A stretch of 61,286 nt of DNA from Rhypophila decipiens (Eukaryota; Ascomycota; Sordariomycetes; Sordariales; Naviculisporaceae), in the NCBI GenBank assembly GCA_033297075.1, contig MU858259.1:1-61286 (forward strand), given 5' to 3'. Shown here in pieces: positions 21,309-33,799 of this stretch. Position 1 is the first letter of the stretch. Each line of letters begins with the position of its first letter. The notes below the pieces were generated by a model. That model was not told where the DNA came from. It was given only the letters and a program-made list of their open reading frames with translations, and did no database searches. A program made the translations under genes and the position numbers.

Positions 21309-24300
21309 ATGGCGCCCACAGATCCATCGTCACCTGCTCCTCCTGTGGATGCCGCCCGCACACCTTCTCAGCCAGACTCGCAACCTCCCACATCGTACTT
21401 CCCACCACTCCAGACCGAACGCCCGTCATCCATACCCTCCCGAAGCAAGGCGCATACAAGTCACCACGAATCTCCCGCACGCCGCGTGTCGAGAAAGTTA
21501 CAAAAGAGACGACGCGACGGTGAACATACCCCCACAATGGAGCTGCCTGAGCGCCTCAAAGACCATGGCGACAGCGAAGAGGAGGTGCTGCGACCACAAG
21601 GCTACGCAGGCGGCATGTTCATGAACATGAACCAGAGCATCTTTGGATTAATAGCCGCAGCCGGAAGCCAAGCAGATTTTGCAGACAGGTTCGAAGGTCA
21701 GAGTTCGGATGAAGAGGACGAGGCCGAGAGCCACATGGCCATGACCGTTGCCGGTATCAAGGCCCCAGCCAGGAGAGAAGGTTTGAGTTCGGGGGGCGTG
21801 GGCGGCCCGCTCGCCCAAACTACAATACTGCAAAAGAATGCATCACCTGGTGGCAAGAGTGAGGGAAAACACAGGCGTAAACTTTCGGACAATCGTCTTT
21901 TGCGTTCAGTGCAAGGACTCACAAGGTTATCGAGCAAGTCCAAATCAAATAGCACGCAATCTTCCTCCCCCAAATCTTCAAGACGAAAAGACACCACAAC
22001 CATAACCGACAAGAACCAAATACCGGAAGCCGAGGACGAGGATGCACAAACACAACCATCAATGGGAGCCAACATATCTAAAGGAGGGGTGACCACCCCA
22101 GAAATCGAGATTACAAGAACCCACAGCGCATCCGGCCTCGCTCCTGTAATGAGTAGGATGCTTGCTGCCCGCGCCGAGATGGTTTCACGCCCCAGTTTCG
22201 ACTTGGAGAGGTTATCAAGCGACCTGCGCCGCGATGACGACGTTGGCGAGACAGGCCCTACTGAGCTCGCCAAGAAGCTCAAGGAGATCTTCGAGTTTGA
22301 AAAGCCTGAGGAGGTGATTGAAGGTAGGAAATTATACAATCTGGTCTGTCGGAGCGTAGTGCTGACATCGTAACTCATAGAATACCCCTGCTGGCTGCTA
22401 CAACATGTCCTGCTCCAAGGATACATGTACATCACGACGAACCACATTGCATTCTATGCATACCTTCCGAAGAAGGCAGTAAGCATACTCCGTCCTCAAA
22501 TTTGTTTCGCAACAGAGCTAACCAGAACCGCAGCACGAGGTTGCCAAGTCCGGCTATCTTTCCAAGAGCGGCAAACGGAATCCCAAGTTCAACAGGTACT
22601 GGTTTCGCCTCAAAGGCGATGTCCTGTCATACTACCGTGATCCCCAAAATCTTTACTTTCCCAGCGGTCAGATCGACTTGCGATACGGCATCTCAGCAAC
22701 CGTCACCGACAAAGACAAGGAAGCCGTGCACTTTTCAGTCGCCACCGCGCACCGGACTTACAACTTCAAGGCAGACAGTGCCCAGAGCGCCAAGGAGTGG
22801 GTCAAGAGCTTACAAAGGGTCATCTTTCGCTCACACAACGACGGCGACAGCGTCAAGATTTCGCTACCCATTGAGAATGTCATCGACATCGAGGAGACGC
22901 AGATGCTGGATTTCGCCGATACTTGCAAGATTAGGGTTATCGATAACGACGAAACCTACGCCATCGACGAATATTTCTTCTCCTTCTTCAGCTACGGGAA
23001 AGAAGCCTTGAACGTACTCAAGATCCTGGTCGAAGACTCCTCCTCGACAGTGCAAACACCTGGGCCTAAAGACTCGGTGAAGCCGGCCGAACTCGGAGAG
23101 GGCTCCAGCTCAAACGAGCCATCGTCGAGAGCTAGTGTGAGCGGCGATGTTGCCTTGCGAAGCTCCAAGGTGCGCACCAGCAGGCTCGTCGAAGGTGTCA
23201 GGGCCACTCTTCCTCCTCTGTCGCCGGGTGGTGCAGCACAGTCGACGAGTCCCCGCGCTAGTGGCGACTTTGCACGATCGAGTTTCGATGCCTTGCGGCC
23301 ATTCGGGCGACGCAGTTTGGATGTCAGCCAAATTATGGCACGACAGGAATCACCCCGTCGCAGCTTCAGTGCCAGTCGAAGGTCCCTTAGCAGGAATAGG
23401 CTGGGCGATAGTCACCCCAGACCCGATGGATACGGAAGCAGCGATTCATACGTTCAGAGCAGAATGGAAGACCCCAGCGAGGCCAGCATATCAGCTCTTG
23501 TCGCGTCTGGGAGCAGTGAGGAGCCATCAGCGAGTCAAATCTTGCGAGGCAGCGACGTGTTCCGCAGCCCGACCATTCGGCGCTCAGCCTCGGCCTCGCG
23601 TGCTGACGGCGTCGCTCCACCACCGATCGTGCGGCATCACACATCGGGCCTGGGTAAGTACTCGGCCAAGAATGCCAGTACGACTGGCCACATCCCCGAG
23701 ACGAGCACTTCAGAGGCACGTGCCCAGGCCACCACGCCGACGCTGCAGAACATTGCCAAAATGGGCGGGTACCCCTTCCAGAAAGCGAACGCGATATTCG
23801 GCTACCTGGACCGCCAGTCTCGGCATATGAGCAGCCTGCTCGCGACAGAGTCTATGGGATACGTGGAGAAAGTTTCGGGCATGTGGAAGGGAGGCAAGAA
23901 GCACTATGACGATCAGTTGGGCAACTTCAAGACGGACGAGGAGGTTGAAGACGACCCCGAGGAACGCGCCAACTCGGAAGCGCGGTTCCAAGCCCATTTT
24001 GCCCTGCCCTCGACGGAGAAGCTACAGGCGGCGTATTTTGGCTACCTTATGCGGGTGTTGCCGCTGTACGGCAAGATCTACATCAGCGATCGGCATTTCT
24101 GCTTCCGTAGCCTCTTGCCTGGTACAAGGACCAAGCTCATCCTGCCCCTGAAAGAGATCGAGAACGTGGACAAGGAGAAGGGGTTCCGATTTGGCTACGC
24201 AGGTCTGGTGGTGGTTATCAGAGGCCATGAAGAGCTGTTTTTTGAGTTCAACAAGGCGGATAACAGGGACGACTGCGCCGTCACACTCTTGCAGAACCTG

Positions 24301-26178
24301 GAAGCCGCCAAGTTTCTGCGCGATTCGGACGAGCTGGAATCGGAAGAGGTTGAGAACGCCGCACAGGCTGCCGTGGCAGAGAGGGATGCTTTGCACCAGG
24401 CGAGGAATGACGAGTTTTTGGATCATGAGATCCAGCTGCCGAAACAGACATCGGGCTTGTCGGATGCTCCCACCATCTTGTTTGACGACCCTAAGTCATC
24501 GTACCTCAACTTTAAGCCCAGCCAGTCACTGCGAGTCACTTGCCTGACCATTGGCTCGCGCGGAGACGTCCAGCCGTACATTGCCCTTTGCAAGAAGCTC
24601 ATCGAAGAAGGTCACAAACCTCGCATCGCGACCCACGGCGAGTTCAAAGACTGGATCGAAGGCCATGGCATCGAGTTTGCCCCGGTAGGTGGCGATCCGA
24701 GCGAACTGATGCGCATCTGCATCCAAAATGGCACCTTTACCTGGGCCTTTTTGCGCGAAGCCAACTCCAAATTCCGTGGGTGGCTCGATGATCTGCTAGT
24801 CTCGGCTTGGGAAGCCTGTCAGGGCAGCGACCTGCTCATCGAGTCCCCGTCCGCCATGGCGGGGATCCACATCGCCGAGGCCCTGGGAATCCCCTACTTC
24901 CGCGCCTTCACCATGCCCTGGACTCGGACGAGAGCCTACCCGCACGCCTTCATGATGCCGGGGCAAAAGATGGGCGGCGCCTACAACTACGTCACCTACG
25001 TCATGTTCGATAACATCTTTTGGAAGGGGACGGCGGGTCAGATCAACAAGTGGAGGAACCACACCCTCGGACTGCCCAACACCAACCTGGAGAAGATGCA
25101 GGTGAACAAGGTCCCATTCTTGTACAACTTTTCGCCATTTGTCGTGCCGCCACCGCTAGATTACAGCGATTGGATACGCGTGACGGGATATTGGTTCCTG
25201 GACGAGGGGAATGATAAGTGGACCCCGCCCAAGGAACTGACGGATTTCATCGACCAGGCCAGAAAAGATGACAAGAAGCTGGTCTACGTCGGCTTTGGGT
25301 CCATCATCGTGCCTGATCCGGCCGAGATGACGCAGCAGGTGATCGATGCCGTTCTCAAGAGCGATGTACGGTGCATCTTGAGTAAAGGGTGGAGCGATAG
25401 GCAGGAAACCGGCTCCTCGACGGACGACTTAAGACCAGAAGAACCTGTCTTGCCTCCCGAGATCTTTGTCATCAAGTCGGCGCCGCATGACTGGCTGTTC
25501 AAGCAGATTGACGCGGCGGCGCATCATGGAGGCAGTGGCACCACGGGCGCGAGTCTACGGGCGGGAATTCCTACCATCATTCGACCTTTCTTTGGGGATC
25601 AGTTCTTCTTCGGCATGAGGGTTGAGGATCTGGGCGTGGGCATATGTCTTAGGAAGTGGGGTGAAAACCCCTTTGCCAGGGCGCTCTGGGAGGCTACGCA
25701 TAGTGAGCGAATGATCGTCAAGGCGAGAGTTTTGGGGGAGCAGATTCGCAAGGTAAGCGCATCTAGTAACACTCCACATAATGAATAACTGTTTTGCTAA
25801 CTGGGAATGTAATAGGAACACGGCGTCGAGAACGCAATCCAGTGCATCTATCGCGACCTCGAATACGCCACGAATCTGATCAAATCCAAGGCTGTCAAGA
25901 ACGCAGCTGCCACGGCGAGGAGAGACGCTGCCCAGCGAGACGGCGCCGGGGATCATGGTGGGGCAGGATCCGAGGATGACGACGATGAGGAGGAATCCTG
26001 GACTTTTGTTGGCACAGGTGGGAGCAGCGAGCCTGATCCCGGAGTTGATGAGTTCGCGCTCCCTACTCCGATACACCAGGGATCGTCTGGACTGGGGGTT
26101 GATGCCACGGCTGCGGCTGCTGCGGCTGCGGCTGCTTCTGCGCGGGCATTGGGGAGTCGGGTCATGGGGAAGAAGTAG
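21309..26178 (+). CDS. ATG26: UDP-glucose:sterol 3-beta-glucosyltransferase
   Basis: Four exons: 21309-22323, 22381-22478, 22534-25752 and 25816-26178 (introns 57, 55 and 63 nt), totalling 4695 nt or 1564 aa. The enzyme transfers glucose from UDP-glucose to ergosterol at membranes; in some fungi it is needed for selective autophagy of peroxisomes. Order of parts: a disordered Ser/Pro-rich N-terminus (1-300); a GRAM domain (about 325-370, [25 protein letters not shown]); a PH domain (about 374-475, [19 protein letters not shown]); a long Ser/Arg-rich linker; a second GRAM domain (about 860-945, [20 protein letters not shown]); and a GT1 glycosyltransferase domain from about 1042 ([12 protein letters not shown]) to 1410, with the donor-site motif [15 protein letters not shown] near 1369. 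The C-terminus has a poly-acidic patch and a poly-Ala run. Architecture matches the full-length fungal family. Confidence 0.95.
26112..26142 (+). repeat. GCTGCG-type trinucleotide tract coding for poly-alanine
   Basis: A short GCx repeat near the 3' end of ATG26 encodes a run of alanines ([12 protein letters not shown]). It is a likely site of length variation and is outside the catalytic domain. Confidence 0.6.
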
Positions 26179-27760
26179 TTCCTCTCATGACCACTCACTC
26201 GCTCTGTCTGCTTGTCTGCCTAGATCTCTCTCTGCTAGCCTTTGTGAGTCTTTGTTTGGGGGTCCATACAGTGCTGGAAACAGTTCATAGACCTAGAGGA
26301 TTGGGTGATTGACTTGGTTGGCTAAATTACATGAGTTAATGATGGGTTGGTTTGTTTGGGCTAGTTACGAACTTGGACCTTGGAACCTGGTCATTGATGG
26401 GCTTGCGGAGTTACGGGTTTCATTTTGCATTTTTTTATCCAAGGTAGTTCCTCTTATCCCTTTCCATTTGCATTCTGGCAGTTTGCTGGTGTTTATGGTT
26501 CATGGTAGAGAATAGGGACGCCAATATGCCAGCCACACTATGAGACAGACGAGGAGATGAAGTTACGAGAGAATTGGTGTGCCTTTCAAGTTTCAAGAGA
26601 GGAGTTCGGTTTGGGGTTGTTTGCTCAGTTTCCAGACTGGTTTGCTATCACTACATTATTTTATACTATTTCATGTTATCATTAATGTCTCTATATACAG
26701 CGTCATGAATTATTACATATTCGATAGTTCAAAGCTTTTGCCTTTTACAACGTTATAAGAGATACATTGTTTTTCCTATTCAAGATCATCTACTTGTTGA
26801 GATTTTTACAGCCGACCTACGACTGCTAGAATAAGGTCTAGAATAAGAACTTGTGAATATTTCCCTAAACACAAAAGGATTTATTTGCTTTATCGCTTCG
26901 TAGCATACTCGTATGAAAGACGTTGGATATTGACCCTTTTGGATAAAAACAAACAATGCGGAATGAGCCGAAATTAAGTAAGGCTAAAGAAGTTACGGAT
27001 TTCCGTATAGAAAGCGCTGATCATGTTCTAGTGTTGGATCCTTTTTTTAAAAGATGCGATGAATTCAGTAGAACATATGTACAAGACGAACACAAGAGCA
27101 TAGCACGTTGTCCGGCATGGCTTGATCTTTCTGCCTTTTCTTTTTCGTCATCCCCGAGAGATTGGCCATGAACGGTTACGTACTAATCTTCCACCCACTA
27201 CCTAGAAATGCAATCCAGGGGACAACGGTATCCGTTGCTTCTGGTTTTACTATCCAGCTTGAACTATTGTTAAAAGCCCTTCGCAATCAAGCTCTAAGTG
27301 ACCGTAAGGGGGGGTAGTTTCTTATCAGAAGCGTTATGAGCCGTGAAAGGTGAATTCGATTTGGGACAGGAAAGGAGGTCAAGTGAAGAGAAGAAGAAAA
27401 ATTATAAGGGGTCTGAATTTCATCTCTACCGTGGTGAGATATTGAAACTATCATCCCATGGTGTGGCGTGCCTGGCATTGTGTGGTGTGTGGTCTGATGT
27501 CGAAATGGGGTACGTCGTCGGATGGCAGACAGGTAGACGACCAACGAGGATTTGACATTTGGATCTTCAAATAAACCATGTACGACCGATAAGGACCGGA
27601 AAGTTCAAAAAACCCGAACGGGAAATGAATGGTCTCTGAGAAGATGTTTGTGCTATTGAGGAGACGACGGTGAAAAGCGAACGGTGTTAGTTCAGGGGTG
27701 GGCGTCATCGAGGCAGCGAGATAGGTTCCAAGTTGGAACCTCGATATCAGCAACTGATAA
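26179..27760. other. Intergenic region between ATG26 and tRNA-Gly
   Basis: About 1.6 kb, notably AT-rich from 26640 to 27080, consistent with 3' flank and non-coding spacer. Small open frames have no motif. A hairpin-forming inverted repeat lies at 27724-27740, just before the tRNA. Confidence 0.5.
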
Positions 27761-27832
27761 GCGTCAATGGTCTAGTGGTTAGGATTCAACCCTTCCAAGG
27801 TTGAGGGGGGGGTTCGATTCCCTCTTGACGCA
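27761..27832 (+). tRNA. tRNA-Gly (anticodon UCC)
   Basis: A 72-nt cloverleaf. Acceptor arms GCGTCAA and TTGACGC pair fully, with discriminator A. The D arm contains TGGTCTAGTGGTTAGG (A box). The anticodon stem CAACC/GGTTG closes a seven-base loop CTTCCAA with anticodon TCC, reading GGA glycine codons. The T arm GGGGG-TTCGATT-CCCTC has one G-U pair and gives the B box GGTTCGATTCC. There is no intron. A T-rich stretch (CATTCTTTTTT) follows as the Pol III terminator. Confidence 0.95.
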
Positions 27833-30008
27833 TTCTTTTTTCACGTCCTTATATACATTTTTATCGTTCAATCACAATCGCTTTTTAAACTTGCATCATC
27901 ATTAACTTTTGTGATGGTGACTAGACCTTACTTTCCCCTTTTTCGTATTTCGATTCATCGTTCTTTATTTCCTCCTTTTGCACCCCAGTCGCCGTTGAAG
28001 AGAGCAGCACAACAGGAATGGGTTGAACGAAGTCGCACAGCGCTGACATCGCACCACATATGGCAGGCAATTGTACGTCATCGGAGAGAGTGGTGCGAAA
28101 AAGTCTCTCTGTTGGGACCTCCTCTTCCATGTCCTGTGATATATATGGGCTTGTTCTCTTTGTCTGCATGTACAATAATGGTAATTCCTGCACGCTCCAC
28201 TGCTGTTGTTGCTGTTAGATGTGACAATGTATATACGGGAACCGAGATAGGTACAACAGATAGTGTATGAGTAAAGGGATGCCTGGCTCAATCACTCGAT
28301 GCCTGATATCTTGATGGTAAATAGTTGATGCTTAGAGTCAACCGCCCCTAACAGGCAGCCAAAATGGCTTTCATTATGACTTTCTCGCTGAGATGCACAT
28401 TCTTGCGACACTTATTATAACCCAAGGAGTCATGATGCACAGGTGAACAGCAAACTGATACTGTCGTCGTAGTTGCGACTCGAGAGGTCAGGAGACCCCA
28501 GGCGGTGTGAAGCGCATGATTGGCTGGGTCACGCCATCTTGACGACAAAGAAGGGAGGAGCCAAGGAAAAGACTTGGCTCCAGAGTTGAGCCCCAACTTC
28601 CCGGGGAAATCAAAGGTACAGGTACGTACCCAACGAAGCTGACTGTTTCGATGTTTGGCCCAAGTGGCGATGCCTTCAAAACAGTCATCTGGCTAGGACG
28701 AGTGGCGGCGAGTCAGAATACATGTATTGATGATACCGAAGAAACACAACGGATACTCTGGTTGGCGTGAAGCTGCGTGAACAGTGGTGCAGCTCGCAGT
28801 GAATGCGCTTCACGGTTCGAAAAGACTTGAAGACCCGTCGAGCAGTTGGAGTCACTGCGAGTGTCAAGACAGCAGCGCCGGCAAGAAAGAGACGACGGGA
28901 CCTCACCAGCCACAGTTGACCCCGCAAACGGTCACTGGAACAGCCGACAAGGGGGCTGCCCATGCTAAATCTCCAAGGCCAAGCAGCCAGATGCCACATG
29001 ATTGGTCAAGACAGTGAATTGCACGCCGAACGGGCCAAACGAGTGCAAAAGGTACAAAAAGGACTCCCATCCCACGTTAAAAGAAACTCCAGGGCCCGTT
29101 CTTTCGCCGACAACCGCAGAGTCACGGCACACAGTTGTATTACATCATCCCACCACTCTCCGCCGCCCCTGCTCTCTTTAACCCACACAACTTTGGACAC
29201 AGCCGCCAACAAGCATTTATTTCCCGAGCTTTAAACCTTCCTCGGGTTCCATCCGGCTGTCCTTTTTGTTTAATACTTCTCAAGCTTGGACCCAAACCTC
29301 ACCCAAAGGAATCGACGGCTTTGACGGCTTAGTCCACCATATCAGATCACGAGCACATTCTTACTCCGTTTGCATCACCGCTATCGTCTCATTATATTGG
29401 TAAGATTCTTATCCACGATCTTGACCTTTTACTCCATCGTCATGTCGATATCCCATTACGCCCTTGAGAACAACCTTTCTCCGTATAAGAAGGTCGTTGG
29501 AGCTCGGACCATCTATTCAACCTTACCCTGCAGCCTTCACCACGCTAGACCTGCAATGAACCCACTTTCCACCCCACCAGAAGGCTAACCGTTTTTAGTG
29601 GTTCGCGACATATCGTTACGAGCTTCAACTGCAACTCTGCGACATCTTCATAAAACATTTCACGATTGTTCGAGAACCCAGCGGTCAGAACCCACGGATT
29701 TTGTCACCATCCAGGCAGCGAACGCCGTCCTAATCGACCATTTGTTCCTTTGCGCGCCTCTGCGCGATGGGTATATCCAGTCGCTCCTACAGTTGTTTGT
29801 TTTCGTGGGAAGCTATACTGTATGTCTCCATCATCGCCCTCGGTCGCAATTATCTTGCCGTCTGGTTAACATCGATATTCTCGTATAGTTGATCCATTGA
29901 GGCGTAACGATTGCGCAAAGAACGCGTCCGCACATTCCCTGCTAGGCGCATCGATTGCGCAACGAACGCGTCCGCACATAGCCTCTTACACGTTCCACCA
30001 CACCGCCC
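27833..30008. other. Intergenic region between tRNA-Gly and FCP1
   Basis: About 2.2 kb. It begins with the Pol III terminator tract and ends with the FCP1 leader. Short upstream open frames (29370-29588 and 29598-29888) may be upstream ORFs in a long FCP1 5' UTR, but they show no conserved motif. A duplicated 35-nt element lies at 29901-29979. Confidence 0.5.
29901..29979 (+). repeat. Duplicated 35-nt element with two ACGCGT boxes before FCP1
   Basis: The unit at 29901-29935 recurs at 29945-29979 with three mismatches and a 44-base period. Each copy contains GATTGCGCAA and ACGCGT (29922-29927 and 29966-29971). ACGCGT is the MluI cell-cycle box bound by MBF-type factors in fungi. The second copy ends 29 bases before the FCP1 ATG. 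Similarity is plain in the sequence; the regulatory role is inference. Confidence 0.7.
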
Positions 30009-32582
30009 ATGAATCGGACGGTAAATTTCGGGAGCCGTCTTCGGTATCCCATCACAATCGTCAAGATCCTCAAGTCGCCCGGGACTCCCATCAAGAAACA
30101 AGAGGTACTCTTGACATACTCGTTCGAATGGACGCGAACAGTCGGCGACCATATCAACGACAAGACATGGGAGGAGACGACGACCACGGTTGTCAACTGG
30201 GAGTCGCCCATTGATGGAGACCTCAAGAAGTGGTTCATCAAAGAAGGCGACGTCATCAAGGGCGACTGTCCCTGCATGACGGTCAAGGAGGAGTGTCCTC
30301 ACGATGTCCAGTTTTCCGGTCTCTGCGCGAGATGCGGCAAGGACATGACGGAGGTCAATTGGGCCGCTGATACCCGCGATGCTGACCGTGCCCCCATCAG
30401 CATGGTCCACGACCAGACCAGCTTGACTGTCAGCAAGACCCAGGCTGTCAGGACGGAGGAGACACTGCAACGCCGACTTCTTCAGAGCCGGAAGCTGAGT
30501 TTGGTGGTCGATCTCGATCAGACCATCATCCACGCCTGCATCGACCCTACCGTAGGCGAATGGCAACGTGACCCCACGAACCCAAACTACGAGTCCGTCA
30601 AGAATGTCAAGACCTTCCAGTTGGAAGATGGGCCCCGCGGCGTTGCTCGAGGCTGCTGGTACTACATCAAGATGCGGCCTGGCCTGGAAGAGTTCCTACA
30701 GAGAATCTCCACCATGTATGAGCTGCATGTGTATACCATGGGCACGCGTGCGTATGCACAGAACGTGGCGCGTATCGTCGACCCCAACCGCAAGCTTTTT
30801 GGAAACCGCGTCATCAGTCGTGATGAGAACGGAAACATGTATGCGAAGAGTCTGCAGCGGCTCTTCCCCGTTAGTACCGACATGGTCCTGATCATCGACG
30901 ACCGCGCAGATGTCTGGCCTAACAACAGGACGAACCTCATCAAGGTCTCACCGTATGAGTTCTTCAAGGGTATCGGAGATATCAACTCTAGCTTTTTGCC
31001 CAAGCGGCAAGATCTGCTGACCGATGCACCTGGTCCCGCTGCCGCCAATGGCAAGTCTGCCAAAGAGGCTAAAGAGGCGATTCCCGAAAGCCCGGCCGTC
31101 ACTCAACTTCAGCTTGAAGAACAGGAGCGAACCCTCGAGAAGCAGATCAAGGAACGACCCTTACAAATCTTGCAGGAAAAGCTCGACAAAGAGGAAGAAG
31201 AGGCCGAGAAGGCGTCTACCGTATCCGAAGATGGCGAGGATACACCCTCTTCCCAACCACATCACCGCCACCAGGTCTTGTCCGATGATGACAGCGAGCT
31301 GGAGTTTCTCGAACAGCATTTAACACAAATTCACAAGGCTTACTATGAAGAGTATGACCGCCGTCGTTCCCGCAAGTTGGAGCTCGACATCGACGCCAAG
31401 CCTGATGTTGGGGATGTCATGGACGATGTCAAGTCCAAGGCCCTCGAGGGCTGCAGGATTGTTCTCTCAGGCATAATTCCCATGGGCATTGATGTTTTGT
31501 CTTCGGAGATTGGCTTGCAACTCAAGAGCTTTGGCGCACAGATCCGCACCTCGGTTTCAAGGGACGTGACTCATCTCGTTGTGAGTACCTTGCGTCCACG
31601 CACGTCCAAAGTTCGACAGGCTGCCGAGATCCCATCGATCAAGATCGTCAGCCAGGAGTGGCTGTCCGAATGCTTCTGCAAATGGAAGAAAGCGGACGAG
31701 AAACCTTACCTGTTTGACGTCCACCCTGACGACAGGCCAGGCGGTAAAGACTCTGCTGGTACGGTGGCTGCAACCGGTGATACCGAGACTGAAATGGACG
31801 AGGGCGAGGAGACGGATGCCCGGCTTACTAACGGCAAGCCGAGAAGGAAGATCCGCCTGCAGAACCCGAGACTCCGCATCGTCAACCCTCAAGGTGTGTC
31901 GCACAAGCTCGAGGAGGACGATGAAGACTCGGACGATGAAGACGACGGCGAGATAGATGATGATCTCGATGACGAGTTCTCGCCCTATGAGCCCGAAGAC
32001 GGCGAGCTGAGCCCTACCGAGCGACTCAAGGGGTTTGACTGGGGCGATGTCGACGATGAGCTGGAGGCATTTATGGAAGAATCCACCGACGAGGACGACG
32101 AAGCCAAGACTGACGACGACTCACGGCGCACTGCGGGTAAGAAGCGCAAGTATGCCACCGACGACGAGGGCGAGACAGGCAGCGAATCCGATAGAGTCGA
32201 CGAGGAAGGCAATGTCTTGTCGTCGAAGCGGGTGAGAAGAGCGCGTCAGCCTCTTGGCGGGAGTTCCCTCAAGAACCAGTATGCCCCTGAAGGCAATGAT
32301 GATAATTCGAGTCTACCCACGCCGCAGGTCACTGGCGAGGAAGACGGGTACGAGGACATGGACGAGGCAGAGCTTGAAGCTGACTTTATGGCCGAGTTTG
32401 AAGCAGCTGAGGTGGAGGAGGATGAAGAAGATCAGCCAAAAGTACAAGACCCACAGCCCACGACGGATCTGGGTGCTACTACTGTTGCAGCGACTCAGTC
32501 CGCCGGCCAGCAAGAATCAAGTCTTGCTGCTACTGCTGCGGCTGGTAAAGGTAGCGAGAATGTGTCTGGCGGCGAGGGCTAG
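30009..32582 (+). CDS. FCP1: RNA polymerase II CTD phosphatase FCP1
   Basis: Single exon of 857 aa. FCP1 dephosphorylates Ser2/Ser5 of the RNA polymerase II C-terminal repeat, allowing polymerase recycling. An N-terminal biotinyl/lipoyl-like part (residues 1-110) leads to a Cys-rich motif (CPHDVQFSGLCARCGKDM). The FCPH catalytic domain (about 160-345) carries the DxDxT nucleophile motif D168-L-D170-Q-T172, followed by YYIKMRPGLEEFL, LHVYTMGTRAYA and the acidic VLIIDDRADVW motif. A BRCT domain spans about 478-560 (ALEGCRIVLSG; EWLSECF). The C-terminal 250 residues are strongly acidic, as expected for binding TFIIF. Length and domain order are normal. The ATG gives the conserved start of the family; upstream lies a duplicated ACGCGT element. 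Confidence 0.95.
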   Translation: MNRTVNFGSRLRYPITIVKILKSPGTPIKKQEVLLTYSFEWTRTVGDHINDKTWEETTTTVVNWESPIDGDLKKWFIKEGDVIKGDCPCMTVKEECPHDVQFSGLCARCGKDMTEVNWAADTRDADRAPISMVHDQTSLTVSKTQAVRTEETLQRRLLQSRKLSLVVDLDQTIIHACIDPTVGEWQRDPTNPNYESVKNVKTFQLEDGPRGVARGCWYYIKMRPGLEEFLQRISTMYELHVYTMGTRAYAQNVARIVDPNRKLFGNRVISRDENGNMYAKSLQRLFPVSTDMVLIIDDRADVWPNNRTNLIKVSPYEFFKGIGDINSSFLPKRQDLLTDAPGPAAANGKSAKEAKEAIPESPAVTQLQLEEQERTLEKQIKERPLQILQEKLDKEEEEAEKASTVSEDGEDTPSSQPHHRHQVLSDDDSELEFLEQHLTQIHKAYYEEYDRRRSRKLELDIDAKPDVGDVMDDVKSKALEGCRIVLSGIIPMGIDVLSSEIGLQLKSFGAQIRTSVSRDVTHLVVSTLRPRTSKVRQAAEIPSIKIVSQEWLSECFCKWKKADEKPYLFDVHPDDRPGGKDSAGTVAATGDTETEMDEGEETDARLTNGKPRRKIRLQNPRLRIVNPQGVSHKLEEDDEDSDDEDDGEIDDDLDDEFSPYEPEDGELSPTERLKGFDWGDVDDELEAFMEESTDEDDEAKTDDDSRRTAGKKRKYATDDEGETGSESDRVDEEGNVLSSKRVRRARQPLGGSSLKNQYAPEGNDDNSSLPTPQVTGEEDGYEDMDEAELEADFMAEFEAAEVEEDEEDQPKVQDPQPTTDLGATTVAATQSAGQQESSLAATAAAGKGSENVSGGEG

Positions 32583-33799
32583 TCACCCAGCTGGATCGAG
32601 ACATGTGGTTGAAGGGATGGAACGAGCCACTGTATTGGATTCAACTATACGTACATAGTTCAATGCCTTGAATGGACTGCAACTACATATGCGAGAAGCT
32701 TGTAAAGCATTGGAGTTTGGTTTGAAGGTTAACGCACTGCATTGGGGTTAGTATAGCATGCTCAGGAGTTTGGTCATTACAACAACAGTGCCTGGTTTTC
32801 TATAAAGTGAGGCGTGACGGGATTTGTTGTGTTGGTAGTGTTAACGGAGTAGCTTGTTCATATTTGTTCTTGCTGTGCTGCAATGTTGCTGGACGGCTCC
32901 AAGATATGCACAGCCCATTACAATTTATACATACATTGGCACTCGAACATGTTCATATCCCGTGATTCACTTGTTAGCCAGGACTAAAGCCGGTGAGAAC
33001 GTTTCCATTCTACAGGTTTCACCTAGGTGTGGAAGACAGGTTAGCTTTTTGTTCTTGGAACTTCGGCTTCGCTCGCCATGACAATCCTCTCAACATGTTT
33101 TCCCACGGAATCTCTTCAAATCTTCGTAAATCATGAACAGCTGGACTCTCAAGGTAGGCATTGCCATCCAAGATATAAACATATAGAATCGACTGAACTC
33201 ATCAAGGTGCCAGTTGTTGGATCGACAGTGAGCTTCTCGAGCAGCATTCACATCTTGAATATTACATAAGCACATACATTGCCAAGCTCTGCGTTCCTTT
33301 GGCTAATTTCGGCTGCCCCACCAGCCCGCCACTCCTCATTGGCAGTTGGCAGCCCAAGCTTGTTGCCCTCTAGTGGTCAATTGAGCACCCGGTCAGCAGC
33401 TGGCTGACTCGCGAGAGCTGTTTAAGCTTCCTGCCCGCTTGAATTGGCCTTCTTGCCGTCGACGTCAACACAGCACAACATAACAACAACCTCCGTCCTC
33501 CCTACTACTTGTCCGACAACCCGACCGAATTCAGCTCGAGGACGGAGATATTTGCACAGGGGCTTCTGCGCACCACGTTCATCGGAATCGAGCTCAATTT
33601 ACGACCGGTCGCATCATCCATTCGGTACGTGCAGAGAAAAACAGATCGAACGAATGACGAACGAAACAGCGAACGAACTCACGAACTGACGCATTACTGC
33701 TCGATAGATACGATACGGCTCGAGTGACGGGCAGGTGGACCAGACAGAAAAACACCGAATCAATTCAAGAGGGGCAAGGCCCGAAAGACATAGCCCACC
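32583..33799. other. Intergenic region between FCP1 and the GRIM-19 subunit gene
   Basis: About 1.2 kb: FCP1 3' flank and promoter/leader of the complex I subunit gene. A GA-rich leader (ACGAACGAAACAGCGAACG) lies at 33657-33675. No gene or RNA fold was recognised. Confidence 0.5.
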
